DNA of 7,348 nt from Acidimicrobiia bacterium (lineage in GTDB: Bacteria; Actinomycetota; Acidimicrobiia; IMCC26256; JACDBD01). The notes beneath the pieces are model-generated. The model had not been told where the DNA came from. It saw only the letters and a list, made by a program, of their open reading frames with translations, and made no database searches. The DNA is taken from assembly GCA_031177445.1 (NCBI GenBank), contig JAPSGP010000141.1, forward strand, positions 1 to 7,348, in the 5' to 3' direction. A program made the translations under genes and the position numbers. Shown here in pieces: positions 1-6,357 of the stretch (position 1 is its first letter; every line of letters starts with the position of its first letter).

Positions 1-728
1 GCAAGAGTCTGAACCGCGCCGGGATCAACCCCGACGTGCTGACGCTCGTCGGGCTCGCCGCCGCCGTGGTCACCGCGTTGCTGATCGCTTCCGGCCACCA
101 CGTCTGGGCGGTGGTGGGGGTCATCGCGACCGGGATCCCCGACATCCTCGACGGCACGGTCGCCCGTCACAGCGGTCGCGCCGGGCCGCGCGGCGCGTTC
201 CTGGATTCCGTGTCCGACCGGGTCGCCGACGCGGTGATGTTCGGCGGCGCCGCCTGGTACCTGACGGGCGAGGGTGAGTTCCTCCCGGTCCTCGCGTTCG
301 CCGCGGTCGCGCTCTCGATGCTCATCTCCTACGAGCGGGCGAAAGCCGAGAGCCTGGGCTTCTCGGCCCGGGGCGGGATCATGGAGCGGGCCGAGCGCAT
401 GGTGCTGCTGGCCATCGGCCTCGCCTTCGGGATCCTGGTGCCGGTCCTGTGGCTGATGGTCGGGCTGATGAGCATCACCGCCATCCACCGGTTCGTGAAG
501 GTCTGGCAGCAGGCCTCCGATCGTCCCGACCATCCCAGCGTCCCCATGCGCCTCCGGCTCCGCCGGCACGCGAGGGGCGCGAACGGGGGGAACGGCGTCG
601 ACGAGCTCGGCGCCGGCGAACCACCCACACGGCGGTTCGCCGAATGGTGGGCCGCCCGGGGCACCCGCTCGGCGGAGCCCCGGCGTCGCTCGACTCCTCG
701 AGCGAGCCGCCGCCGCACCCGTCCCTGA
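1..728 (+). CDS. pgsA: CDP-alcohol phosphatidyltransferase, probable phosphatidylinositol phosphate synthase (5' partial)
   Basis: Integral membrane enzyme that transfers an alcohol headgroup onto CDP-diacylglycerol; in this actinobacterial context the acceptor is probably inositol 1-phosphate, giving phosphatidylinositol phosphate. The frame is open from base 3 and reads KSLNRAGINPDVLTLVG, a normal N-terminal stretch of the family, so the true start lies upstream of the window and the GTG at 36 is internal. The full signature D-x2-D-G-x2-A-R-x8-G-x3-D-x3-D, which binds metal and CDP, is present at bases 141-218 (DILDGTVAR, then GAFLDSVSD). Several hydrophobic helices follow, together with the stretch GGIMERAERMVL that is typical of the inositol-phosphate branch. 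After the last helix, near base 520, there is an Arg/Pro/Gly-rich tail of about 65 residues that looks disordered. The patA-like gene starts 6 bp after the stop. The fold is certain; the substrate is inferred from the neighbours, and a phosphatidylglycerophosphate synthase is the alternative. Confidence 0.85.
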   Translation, partial: KSLNRAGINPDVLTLVGLAAAVVTALLIASGHHVWAVVGVIATGIPDILDGTVARHSGRAGPRGAFLDSVSDRVADAVMFGGAAWYLTGEGEFLPVLAFAAVALSMLISYERAKAESLGFSARGGIMERAERMVLLAIGLAFGILVPVLWLMVGLMSITAIHRFVKVWQQASDRPDHPSVPMRLRLRRHARGANGGNGVDELGAGEPPTRRFAEWWAARGTRSAEPRRRSTPRASRRRTRP

Positions 729-734
729 GGCGGC

Positions 735-1637
735 GTGGTCGACGGTCTTCGGGCTCGCGCGTCATATCTCGCCTACCGCACCGGAGCGGCGGTGGCGCGC
801 GCGCTTCCCGAGGCGGTCGGTCAGCCCGCCGCCCGCGTCGCCGCCCGCGTCTACGGTCGCGGATCGTGGCGGCGGCGGCGTCTCGTCGCGCGCCATCAGC
901 GGCGGGCGGCGCACGGAGCGCTCGACGGCGCCGCCTTGCAGCGGGCCGTCTCCGGCACCTTCGACTCCTACGGCCGCTACTGGTACGAGCTGTTCCGGCT
1001 CCCGGTCGACGTGCAAGGGTCGCTGGACGACCGCATCGACATCGACGGGTACGAGCACGTCGAAGCCGGGCTCGCGGCTGGCAAGGGGGTGATCCTGGCG
1101 CTGCCCCACGTCGGGGGATGGGACTTCGCCGGTGCCTGGCTCGCCCAGCGGGGCCACCCGCCGACCGTCGTCGTCGAACCGGTGGAGCCGCCGGAGCTGT
1201 TCGAGTGGTTCGCCGGCGCCCGCCGCGCGCTCGGGATGACCGTCGTGGAGCTCGGGCCCAACGCCGGGCGAGTGGTGCTGGGTGCGCTGCGCCGGAACCA
1301 GGTCGTGTGCCTGCTCGCCGACCGCGACCTCTCCGGTGACGGCGTGGACGTCGAGTTCTTCGGCGAGTGCACGCGGCTCCCGGCCGGGCCGGCGACGCTC
1401 GCGCTCCGCACCGGCGCGCCGCTGCTCCCCGCGGCGGTGTACTTCCGGGAGCGAGGGGGGCACCATGGGATCGTGCAGCGACCAGTCGATGCCACTCGGC
1501 AGGGTCGCCTGCGAGACGACGTCGGGCGCGTCACCCAGGAGCTCGCGCGCCGGTTCGAGGAGCTCATCAGGAACGCGCCCGAGCAGTGGCACCTCCTGCA
1601 GCCCAACTGGCCCAGCGATCGGTACGGCTCGCCGTGA
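735..1637 (+). CDS. patA: PatA-like phosphatidylinositol mannoside acyltransferase (lysophospholipid acyltransferase family)
   Basis: A 300-residue member of the LpxL/HtrB-like acyltransferase family. In actinobacteria the protein at this position (PatA) acylates the mannose of PIM1/PIM2 from acyl-CoA at the inner face of the membrane. The catalytic HX4D motif is HVGGWD, with H125 and D130, close to the H126 reported for mycobacterial PatA. Further family blocks are LLADRDLSGDGVDVEFFGE (about 193-211) and RLPAGPATLALRTGAPLLPA (214-233), with a C-terminal EQWHLLQPNWP (283-293). The N-terminal YLAYRTGAAVARALPE (11-26) matches the usual beginning of the family and supports the GTG at 735, which is preceded by a TGAGG-like ribosome site that includes the pgsA stop. 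Codons run straight on from pgsA, and the stop overlaps the pimA start, so translation is probably coupled. The specific acceptor is inferred from the adjoining pimA. Confidence 0.88.
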   Translation: MVDGLRARASYLAYRTGAAVARALPEAVGQPAARVAARVYGRGSWRRRRLVARHQRRAAHGALDGAALQRAVSGTFDSYGRYWYELFRLPVDVQGSLDDRIDIDGYEHVEAGLAAGKGVILALPHVGGWDFAGAWLAQRGHPPTVVVEPVEPPELFEWFAGARRALGMTVVELGPNAGRVVLGALRRNQVVCLLADRDLSGDGVDVEFFGECTRLPAGPATLALRTGAPLLPAAVYFRERGGHHGIVQRPVDATRQGRLRDDVGRVTQELARRFEELIRNAPEQWHLLQPNWPSDRYGSP

Positions 1638-2722
1638 GGGTGATGCTCGTGTCGCCGTACTCGCTGTCGGAGTTCGGCGGCGTCCAGGGCCAGGTGCTCG
1701 GGTTGGCGCACAGCCTGCGCGAGCAGGGGGTGGACGCGCGCGTGGTCGCGCCCTGTGACGGCCCGCCCCCCGAGCCCGGGATCACCACCGTCGGGCCGAC
1801 GACCCGGTTCGACTCCAACGGATCGGTTGCGCCGATCGCTTCGGGCAAGACAGTGGCGGCACGCACCCTCGAGGCGCTCCGGGTGTTCCCGCCCGACGTG
1901 ATCCACCTCCACGAGCCGCTCGTCCCGGGACCGACCATCACCTTGCTCATGAGCGCCGAGGCACCGCTCGTCGGCACGTTCCACGCCGCCTGGAGCGGCA
2001 AGCCCAACCGCTGGTACGCGACCTTCCGCCCGCCGCTGGCGCGCTGGGTGAACCGGCTGGCGGTCCGCACTGCGGTCTCGGACGAGGCCGGGCAGATGGC
2101 GTCGCAGGCGTTCTCGGGGGAGTACGAGATCCTGCCCAACGGGGTCGACGTCGACGGGATCACCAAGGCCGAACCGTGGCCGAGTGCGCGACCGGCGATC
2201 CTGTTCGTCGGTCGCCACGAACCTCGCAAGGGGCTGGGCGTGCTGCTCGAGGCGTTCGCGGGGCTCGCGCGCGACGCAGTGCTCTGGGTGGTGGGCGACG
2301 GCCCGGAGACGGAGCGCCTGCGCCGGCAGTCGCCGGCCGGGGTCGAGTGGTTGGGGCGGATCTCGGAAGCGGAGAAGGCGCGCCGGCTGCGCGGCGCCAC
2401 GATCTTCTGCGCGCCCGCGCTCGGTGGCGAGTCCTTCGGCATCGTGCTCCTGGAGGCCATGGCGGCGGGGACCGCGGTCGCCGCCTCCGACATCGAGGGT
2501 TACCGCAACGTCGCCCGGGCCGATCGCGATGCGGTGCTCGTCGACCGGGGTGACCCGGCCGCTCTGCGCGATGCGCTCCGGTGCCTCCTCGACGAGCCCG
2601 CGCGACGCGCCGACCTGGTCGCGGTCGGGGAGCAGCGGGCCGCTGAGTTCTCGCTGCACCGCCTCGCCGAGCGCTTCCTGTCGCTCTACGAGGTCGCGAT
2701 CGATCGTGGTGGGTGCTCGTGA
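1634..2722 (+). CDS. pimA: GT4 glycosyltransferase, probable phosphatidylinositol alpha-mannosyltransferase PimA
   Basis: A 362-residue GT-B fold enzyme that would transfer the first mannose from GDP-mannose to phosphatidylinositol at the cytoplasmic membrane face. The GTG at 1634 overlaps the patA stop (GTGA) and gives VRVMLVSPYSLSEFGGVQ, which aligns with the PimA N-terminus and its Gly-rich donor loop. ATG 1643 would cut off the first beta strand, so it was not chosen. Visible motifs are HLHEP (91-95), GTFH with H117 (PimA catalytic His118), ILPNGVD (166-172), FVGRHEPRKG (191-200) with the phosphate-binding R194 and K199, and the GT4 EX7E motif GGESFGIVLLE (E266 and E274). Length and spacing match mycobacterial PimA closely. 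Its place after pgsA and patA-type genes is the strongest argument for mannosylation of phosphatidylinositol. Another GT4 donor or acceptor cannot be excluded from sequence alone. Confidence 0.88.
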   Translation: MRVMLVSPYSLSEFGGVQGQVLGLAHSLREQGVDARVVAPCDGPPPEPGITTVGPTTRFDSNGSVAPIASGKTVAARTLEALRVFPPDVIHLHEPLVPGPTITLLMSAEAPLVGTFHAAWSGKPNRWYATFRPPLARWVNRLAVRTAVSDEAGQMASQAFSGEYEILPNGVDVDGITKAEPWPSARPAILFVGRHEPRKGLGVLLEAFAGLARDAVLWVVGDGPETERLRRQSPAGVEWLGRISEAEKARRLRGATIFCAPALGGESFGIVLLEAMAAGTAVAASDIEGYRNVARADRDAVLVDRGDPAALRDALRCLLDEPARRADLVAVGEQRAAEFSLHRLAERFLSLYEVAIDRGGCS

Positions 2723-3669
2723 CTGAGATCAATCGGCTCGCGGTCGAGCTCGCGGCGAGCGTGCACGACGCCGTCTCGCCGCTCCTCGGCCAGGCACGAA
2801 GCCGGGAGCGGGTGGCGCGCGCCCCCGGCGGCGACGCCACCATGGCGATCGACGAGGTCGCGGAGCTCGTGATCGAGAAGGAGCTCGGCGCCGAAGGCGA
2901 CATCGGCTTCTACTCCGAGGACCGCGGGCTGGTCGTCTACGGACGGCCCCGGGCGTTCCTCGTGATCGACCCCATCGACGGCACCCGCCCCGCCGCGGCC
3001 GGGCTCGAATCGTGCTGCGTCTCGATCGCGGTCGTGCCGCCGAGCGAGGACGCGTGTCTCGGCGACGTGTCCTTCGGCGTGGTCCACGAGCTCAAGACCG
3101 GACAGCGGTTCTGGGCCGAGCGGGGAAAGGGCGCGCAGGGCGCTACGGCCGCGGGCCAGCCGCTCGAACCGGCTCCGTCGACCAACACCGACCTGTCGGC
3201 GCTGTTCTTCGCTGCCGGGCAGCGCGGGCGGCCGCTCCTGCCGACGAGTGTCGTGCTCGAGGAGCTCGTGGACCAGTCGCACATGGGCGGCGGCTACTTC
3301 GACCTCGGCTCCGCGGCTTTCAACCTCACCCGGATCGTCACCGGCCAGCTCGACGCGTACGTCGACCCCGGACGCCGCATCGTCGACGAGTGCCCTGCGA
3401 CGGAGCCGGCCTTCCTCGCCGCCGGCGAAGGCGTCGTCGTGACGAACTTCCCGTACGACGTGGCTGCTGGTGTGTTGATCGCGCAGGAAGCGGGAGGCGT
3501 GGTGACTCACGCCGACGGGCGCCCGCTCGACCACCATCCCGCCGTCGGCTCGTCACGGGTGCACGGGCTCGCGGTCCTCGCCGCCGCCAACGCCACGCTG
3601 CACCGGGACCTGCTTGCCGCCCTCGACCGGGGGATCGAGCGCCTCCGAGCCTGGCTGGCCGAACGATAG
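2719..3669 (+). CDS. Inositol monophosphatase-family (IMPase/FBPase fold) phosphatase
   Basis: A Mg2+-dependent phosphatase of the IMPase superfamily, 316 residues from GTG 2719. That start overlaps the pimA stop as GTGA and has GGTGGG 5 bases upstream; the in-frame GTG at 2713 would add two residues. Metal and catalytic motifs are complete: GDAT (38-41) with D45, SED (66-68), DPIDGT (84-89) and the C-terminal YDVAAG...EAGG (246-260, D247). The segment after DPIDGT is RPAAAGLESCCVSIAV rather than the usual TNFxxG, with two adjacent cysteines (99-100), so the active-site rim differs from classical SuhB/IMPA. FDLGSAAFNLTRIVTGQLDAYVDP (194-217) matches the second half of the fold. Known substrates in the superfamily are inositol phosphates, fructose 1,6-bisphosphate, histidinol phosphate and PAPS. 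Linkage to pgsA and pimA suggests an inositol-containing substrate, possibly phosphatidylinositol phosphate. The fold is sure, the substrate is not. Confidence 0.85.
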   Translation: MTEINRLAVELAASVHDAVSPLLGQARSRERVARAPGGDATMAIDEVAELVIEKELGAEGDIGFYSEDRGLVVYGRPRAFLVIDPIDGTRPAAAGLESCCVSIAVVPPSEDACLGDVSFGVVHELKTGQRFWAERGKGAQGATAAGQPLEPAPSTNTDLSALFFAAGQRGRPLLPTSVVLEELVDQSHMGGGYFDLGSAAFNLTRIVTGQLDAYVDPGRRIVDECPATEPAFLAAGEGVVVTNFPYDVAAGVLIAQEAGGVVTHADGRPLDHHPAVGSSRVHGLAVLAAANATLHRDLLAALDRGIERLRAWLAER

Positions 3670-3690
3670 ATTGAGACGACCTCGCCCCCT

Positions 3691-3696
3691 AGGAGG
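3691..3696 (+). promoter_or_regulatory. Strong Shine-Dalgarno of the lemA gene
   Basis: AGGAGG with 8 bases to the GTG at 3705 is a perfect anti-16S match and fixes the start of the LemA protein. It is the strongest ribosome site in the window, which suggests LemA is translated independently of the upstream phosphatase. A weak -10-like TAGATT (3667-3672) overlaps the phosphatase stop, but I see no matching -35 element. Confidence 0.8.
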
Positions 3697-3704
3697 CAGC
3701 TGCC

Positions 3705-4256
3705 GTGATCGTCGGCATCATCGTGGGCGCCATTGTCGTCCTCGTCATCCTGATCTTCATCTTCATGTACAACGGGCTCGTCCGGACGCGGAACCGGATC
3801 GACAACGCCTGGTCGCAGATCGACGTCCAGCTGCGCCGGCGCTACGACCTCATCCCGAACCTCGTCGAGACCGTGAAGGGCTATGCCGCCCACGAGCGCG
3901 AGGTGCTCGAGTCCGTCACCCAGGCGCGGGCGAACGCCATCAACGCCCAGGGCCCGGCCCAGCAGGCCCAGGCCGAGAACGTGCTCGAGGGTGCGCTGAA
4001 GAGCCTGTTCGCGGTGTCGGAGAACTACCCGGATCTGAAGGCGAACCAGAACTTCCTCAATCTGCAGGAAGAGCTCACCAGCACCGAGGACCGGGTGGCC
4101 TACGCGCGGCAGTTCTACAACGACTCCGTGCTCTCCTACAACAACAAGATCCAGTCGCTGCCGACGAACATTCTCGCCGGCATGTTCAACTTCGAGAAGC
4201 GCGAGTACTTCGAGGCCGAGCCCGAGGCCACCGGACCGGTAAAGGTCGAGTTCTAG
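3705..4256 (+). CDS. lemA: LemA family membrane protein
   Basis: A 183-residue LemA-family protein. It has a short N-terminal membrane anchor (residues 2-22, very rich in Ile and Val) followed by the signature YNGLVRTRNRIDNAW, then SQIDVQLRRRYDLIPNLV (about 37-54). The rest is long helices, and the C-terminus carries NILAGMFNFEKREYFEAEPEA (155-175), the normal end of the family. Length is typical. The family fold is a helical bundle exposed on one side of the membrane; its biochemical role is not established, although it often neighbours HtpX-type or Rhomboid-like membrane proteases and TPM-domain proteins. Here an htpX gene follows after 73 bases, which supports a shared envelope or membrane quality-control role. 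The start is fixed by AGGAGG 8 bases upstream. The family call is near certain; the function is open. Confidence 0.95.
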   Translation: MIVGIIVGAIVVLVILIFIFMYNGLVRTRNRIDNAWSQIDVQLRRRYDLIPNLVETVKGYAAHEREVLESVTQARANAINAQGPAQQAQAENVLEGALKSLFAVSENYPDLKANQNFLNLQEELTSTEDRVAYARQFYNDSVLSYNNKIQSLPTNILAGMFNFEKREYFEAEPEATGPVKVEF

Positions 4257-4329
4257 GCCCACCCTCCGCTCGCCGGCGCGCTCGCGCTTCCACCGTCGTT
4301 CGGCCGACTTGCCAGGTCGTTAGGTCGCC
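4257..4329 (+). other. 73-base lemA-htpX intergenic gap with AGGTCG tandem repeat
   Basis: I find no gene here, and no hairpin followed by a T tract. Two features stand out: a stretch rich in CGCTCGC words (4266-4289), and the hexamer AGGTCG repeated at 4314-4319 and 4322-4327 with an 8-base period immediately before the htpX start. The second copy supplies AGG five bases before the TTG and probably acts as a weak ribosome site. No convincing -35/-10 pair was seen, so htpX may be read through from lemA. Confidence 0.5.
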
Positions 4330-5250
4330 TTGTACAAGCAGATAGCCAGAAACAAGCGCCGCACGTTCGCCATCCTGGCGTTCTTCGTGGTCCTGATCGC
4401 GCTGGTCGCGGTCGCGTTCAACTTCCTCATCGGGTACGGCGCAGTCGGGGTCGTGATCGCGGTCGCAGTCGCGTTCGCGATGGCCTTCTTCTCGTACTTC
4501 TACTCCGACAAGGTCGCGCTGGCTGCCTCCCGGGCCAAGCCCGCCGAGGGGCTCGAGTACCAGCGCTACCACAACCTCGTCGAAGGGCTCTGCATCGCCG
4601 CCGGCTTGCCGAAGCCACGGCTCTACGTGGTCGACGACCCCGCCCCGAACGCCTTCGCCACCGGGCGGAACCCGAAGCACGCTGCCATCGCGGTGACCAC
4701 CGGCCTGCTCGGGATGATGAACCGGGTGGAGCTCGAGGGTGTGCTCGCCCACGAGCTGTCACACGTCAAGAACTACGACATCCTGGTCGGGACGGTCGCA
4801 GTGACCGCGGTGGGCGCGATCGCGCTGCTCGCCGATCTCGGGCTCCGCTTCATGTGGTTCGGTGGCGGGCGCCGGAGGAGCAACAACAGCAGCGCGGGCG
4901 CGATCCTCGGGATCCTGGCGCTGGTGTTGCTCGTGCTCGCACCGTTCATCGCCCAGCTGATGCATTTCGCCATGAGCCGCAAGCGCGAGCTGCTTGCCGA
5001 TGCGAGCGGAGTGCAGCTGACTCGTTACCCTCCCGGGCTCATCTCGGCGCTCGAGAAGCTGAAGGGGGACCAGGCGGTCGTGCGCAGCGCGTCCCGGGCG
5101 ACGGCACAGTTGTGGATCGAGTCACCGCTCGATCGCGAGAAGGCCGAGGCGTCCCCCGAGAACGGCAAGAAGAAGCACACGTGGCTCAACCGGGCCTTCG
5201 ACACGCACCCGCCGCTCGACGAGCGCATCCAGATCCTGAAGGAGATGTAG
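4330..5250 (+). CDS. htpX: HtpX-type membrane zinc metalloprotease (peptidase M48)
   Basis: A 306-residue M48B protease that degrades damaged or misassembled membrane proteins, with its active site on the cytoplasmic side. It starts at a TTG; MYKQIARNKRRTF is the normal family N-terminus, so a later start would be wrong. Two transmembrane helices (about 13-33 and 37-56) precede the catalytic domain. The zinc motif is HELSH (H141, E142, H145) in LAHELSHVKNYD, and the third ligand is E220 in SRKRELLAD. Hydrophobic stretches at about 151-172 and 189-211 flank a Gly/Arg/Asn-rich loop (178-188). The C-terminus FDTHPPLDERIQIL (290-303) is diagnostic. All catalytic residues are intact. LemA lies upstream and a DUF3048 lipoprotein overlaps its stop, forming a probable envelope-maintenance unit. 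In other bacteria htpX is often stress-induced, but no stress promoter could be recognised here. Confidence 0.95.
   Translation: MYKQIARNKRRTFAILAFFVVLIALVAVAFNFLIGYGAVGVVIAVAVAFAMAFFSYFYSDKVALAASRAKPAEGLEYQRYHNLVEGLCIAAGLPKPRLYVVDDPAPNAFATGRNPKHAAIAVTTGLLGMMNRVELEGVLAHELSHVKNYDILVGTVAVTAVGAIALLADLGLRFMWFGGGRRRSNNSSAGAILGILALVLLVLAPFIAQLMHFAMSRKRELLADASGVQLTRYPPGLISALEKLKGDQAVVRSASRATAQLWIESPLDREKAEASPENGKKKHTWLNRAFDTHPPLDERIQILKEM
5239..5244 (+). promoter_or_regulatory. Shine-Dalgarno of the DUF3048 lipoprotein gene, inside htpX
   Basis: AAGGAG lies 5 bases before the GTG at 5250, within the last codons of htpX. It selects this start over the many in-frame upstream codons that would otherwise extend the frame back through htpX. 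Stop and start share one base (TAGTG), so translational coupling with the protease is likely. Confidence 0.75.
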
Positions 5251-6308
5251 TGGCAGGACCTCGTCGCGCGGTGGCCGCGGTGGCCGCCGCTCTGACAGTC
5301 GCGCTCGCGGCCTGCGGTGGCGGAGGCGACGGCGAGCAGTCGAAGCAGCCGTCGACGAGCGGCGCCACCACGACGACCACGCCCCCCGTCGCTCCGCTCA
5401 CCGGGCTTCCCGATCCCAGCGGTCAGGCCCGGTCGCGCCCGGTGCTGTGGGTCAAGGTCGACAACATCGCCGAACGGGACGATCGGAGCGCCGACACGCG
5501 TCCGCAGACGGGGCTCGAAGCCGCCGACGTCGTGTACGAGGAGGTCGTGGAGGGCGGGATCACCCGCTTCGTGGTCGCGTTCAACTCGGTCGTGCCCGAG
5601 ACAGTGGGGCCGATCCGTTCGGTGCGGCTCACCGACCCGAACATCGTGTGGCCGCTCGGCGGGATCTTCGTCTACTCGGGCGGCGGGCAGCCGGCGGTGG
5701 AAGCGATCAATCAAGCGCCGGTGAACGCCGTCGACCCCAACGCCGCCGGTGATGCGATGTTCCGTCAGGATGGGAAGAAGGCTCCATACGACCTCTTCGG
5801 TCGCGTGGGGGACCTGTTCACCAAGGACGGCCAGCCGGTGCCGCCGCCGCCGTTCTTCGAGTACCTGGCGACGGGCGAGACCTTCGCCGGCGAGGGCGTC
5901 ACCGAGTTCACCGCGGGGTTCGCTCCGGGGTACGCGCCGACCTACACGTTCGACGCGGCCACGAACAGTTGGAACCGAGCAATCGACGGCGTCCCGTTCA
6001 CGTCGACTTCGGGTGGTCAGATCTCGGCGACCAACGTGATCGTGCAGTTCACCGACTATGTGGGCGGTGTCGGGCTCGAGGGTTCCGAGGGCAACACGGT
6101 CGGGGAGGGCGACGCCTGGGTGTTCTCGAACGGGCAGCTGATCCGGGGCCGGTGGATCCGGCCGGCCAAGGAGCAGCCGGCGGGGTACGTCGACGCCGTG
6201 GGCAACCCGATCAAGCTCACACCCGGACGAACCTGGGTCGAGCTGTTGCCGATCGGCGCCCCGGTCGACCTGGTCACGCCAGCGCCGGTGCCCGCGCCGC
6301 CGAGCTGA
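5250..6308 (+). CDS. DUF3048 (YerB-like) domain lipoprotein
   Basis: A 352-residue exported lipoprotein of unknown function. The N-terminus is a lipoprotein signal peptide: R5-R6, an Ala/Val-rich core, then lipobox LAAC with C22 as the lipidated residue. A Gly stretch and a Thr/Pro-rich linker (23-49, including TTTTTPP) would tether the domain to the outer face of the membrane. The N-terminal DUF3048 domain runs from about 50 to 206, with WVKVDN (67-72), RPQTGLEAADVVYEEVVEGG (84-103), TRFVVAF (105-111) and GPIRSVR (120-126). The C-terminal domain runs from about 228 to 345, with the YTFD (232-235), ATNVIVQF (260-267) and GDAWVFSNGQLIRGRW (287-302) regions. Bacillus YerB and PcrB-locus relatives share this architecture; no reaction is established. 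The tail ends in Pro/Ala. Coupling to htpX hints at an envelope role. Confidence 0.9.
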   Translation: MAGPRRAVAAVAAALTVALAACGGGGDGEQSKQPSTSGATTTTTPPVAPLTGLPDPSGQARSRPVLWVKVDNIAERDDRSADTRPQTGLEAADVVYEEVVEGGITRFVVAFNSVVPETVGPIRSVRLTDPNIVWPLGGIFVYSGGGQPAVEAINQAPVNAVDPNAAGDAMFRQDGKKAPYDLFGRVGDLFTKDGQPVPPPPFFEYLATGETFAGEGVTEFTAGFAPGYAPTYTFDAATNSWNRAIDGVPFTSTSGGQISATNVIVQFTDYVGGVGLEGSEGNTVGEGDAWVFSNGQLIRGRWIRPAKEQPAGYVDAVGNPIKLTPGRTWVELLPIGAPVDLVTPAPVPAPPS

Positions 6309-6324
6309 CGCGAGCAATCGCGGC

Positions 6325-6338
6325 GGTCGCACGCGACC
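6325..6338. promoter_or_regulatory. 14-bp palindrome GGTCGC-AC-GCGACC upstream of pdxS (candidate operator)
   Basis: Two perfect 6-base inverted arms flank a 2-base centre. The site is 7 bases upstream of the -10-like TAGACT and so covers the -35 position of the pdxS promoter. It is too tight for a transcription terminator, and no T tract follows. A regulator binding site is the simplest reading, but chance is possible in DNA this GC-rich. Confidence 0.4.
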
Positions 6339-6345
6339 CCGTCGG

Positions 6346-6351
6346 TAGACT
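6346..6351 (+). promoter_or_regulatory. -10 element of a probable leaderless pdxS promoter
   Basis: TAGACT matches the actinobacterial -10 pattern TAnnnT and is separated from the pdxS GTG by exactly 6 bases (CGAGTC), the distance at which transcription would start on the G of the start codon. There is no Shine-Dalgarno sequence before this GTG, which agrees with a leaderless mRNA. No TTGACA-like -35 is present. The 49-base gap after the lipoprotein gene marks this as a new transcription unit. Confidence 0.6.
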
Positions 6352-6357
6352 CGAGTC

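Noticed and set aside
449..1339. A 296-codon + strand frame overlapping pgsA and patA
   Set aside because: It is Arg/Ala/Gly-rich and overlaps both real genes in another frame; I checked it as a possible frameshifted continuation of pgsA, but patA is intact in its own frame.
977..2659. A 560-codon open frame on the minus strand opposite patA and pimA
   Set aside because: It lies entirely opposite two well-recognised genes, its peptide is Arg/Pro/Gly-rich without any family motif, and long antisense frames are expected in DNA of this GC content.
3667..3672. TAGATT as a lemA promoter -10
   Set aside because: It has only four of six consensus matches, no -35 at the right distance, and overlaps the upstream stop codon; too weak to list as a feature.
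4854..5249. Extension of the lipoprotein frame upstream into htpX
   Set aside because: The lipobox signal peptide begins only after GTG 5250, which has its own AAGGAG; the upstream part is an out-of-frame shadow of htpX.
6325..6338. Rho-independent terminator for the lipoprotein gene
   Set aside because: The stem is short with a 2- to 4-base loop and no T tract follows; it lies within the pdxS promoter.
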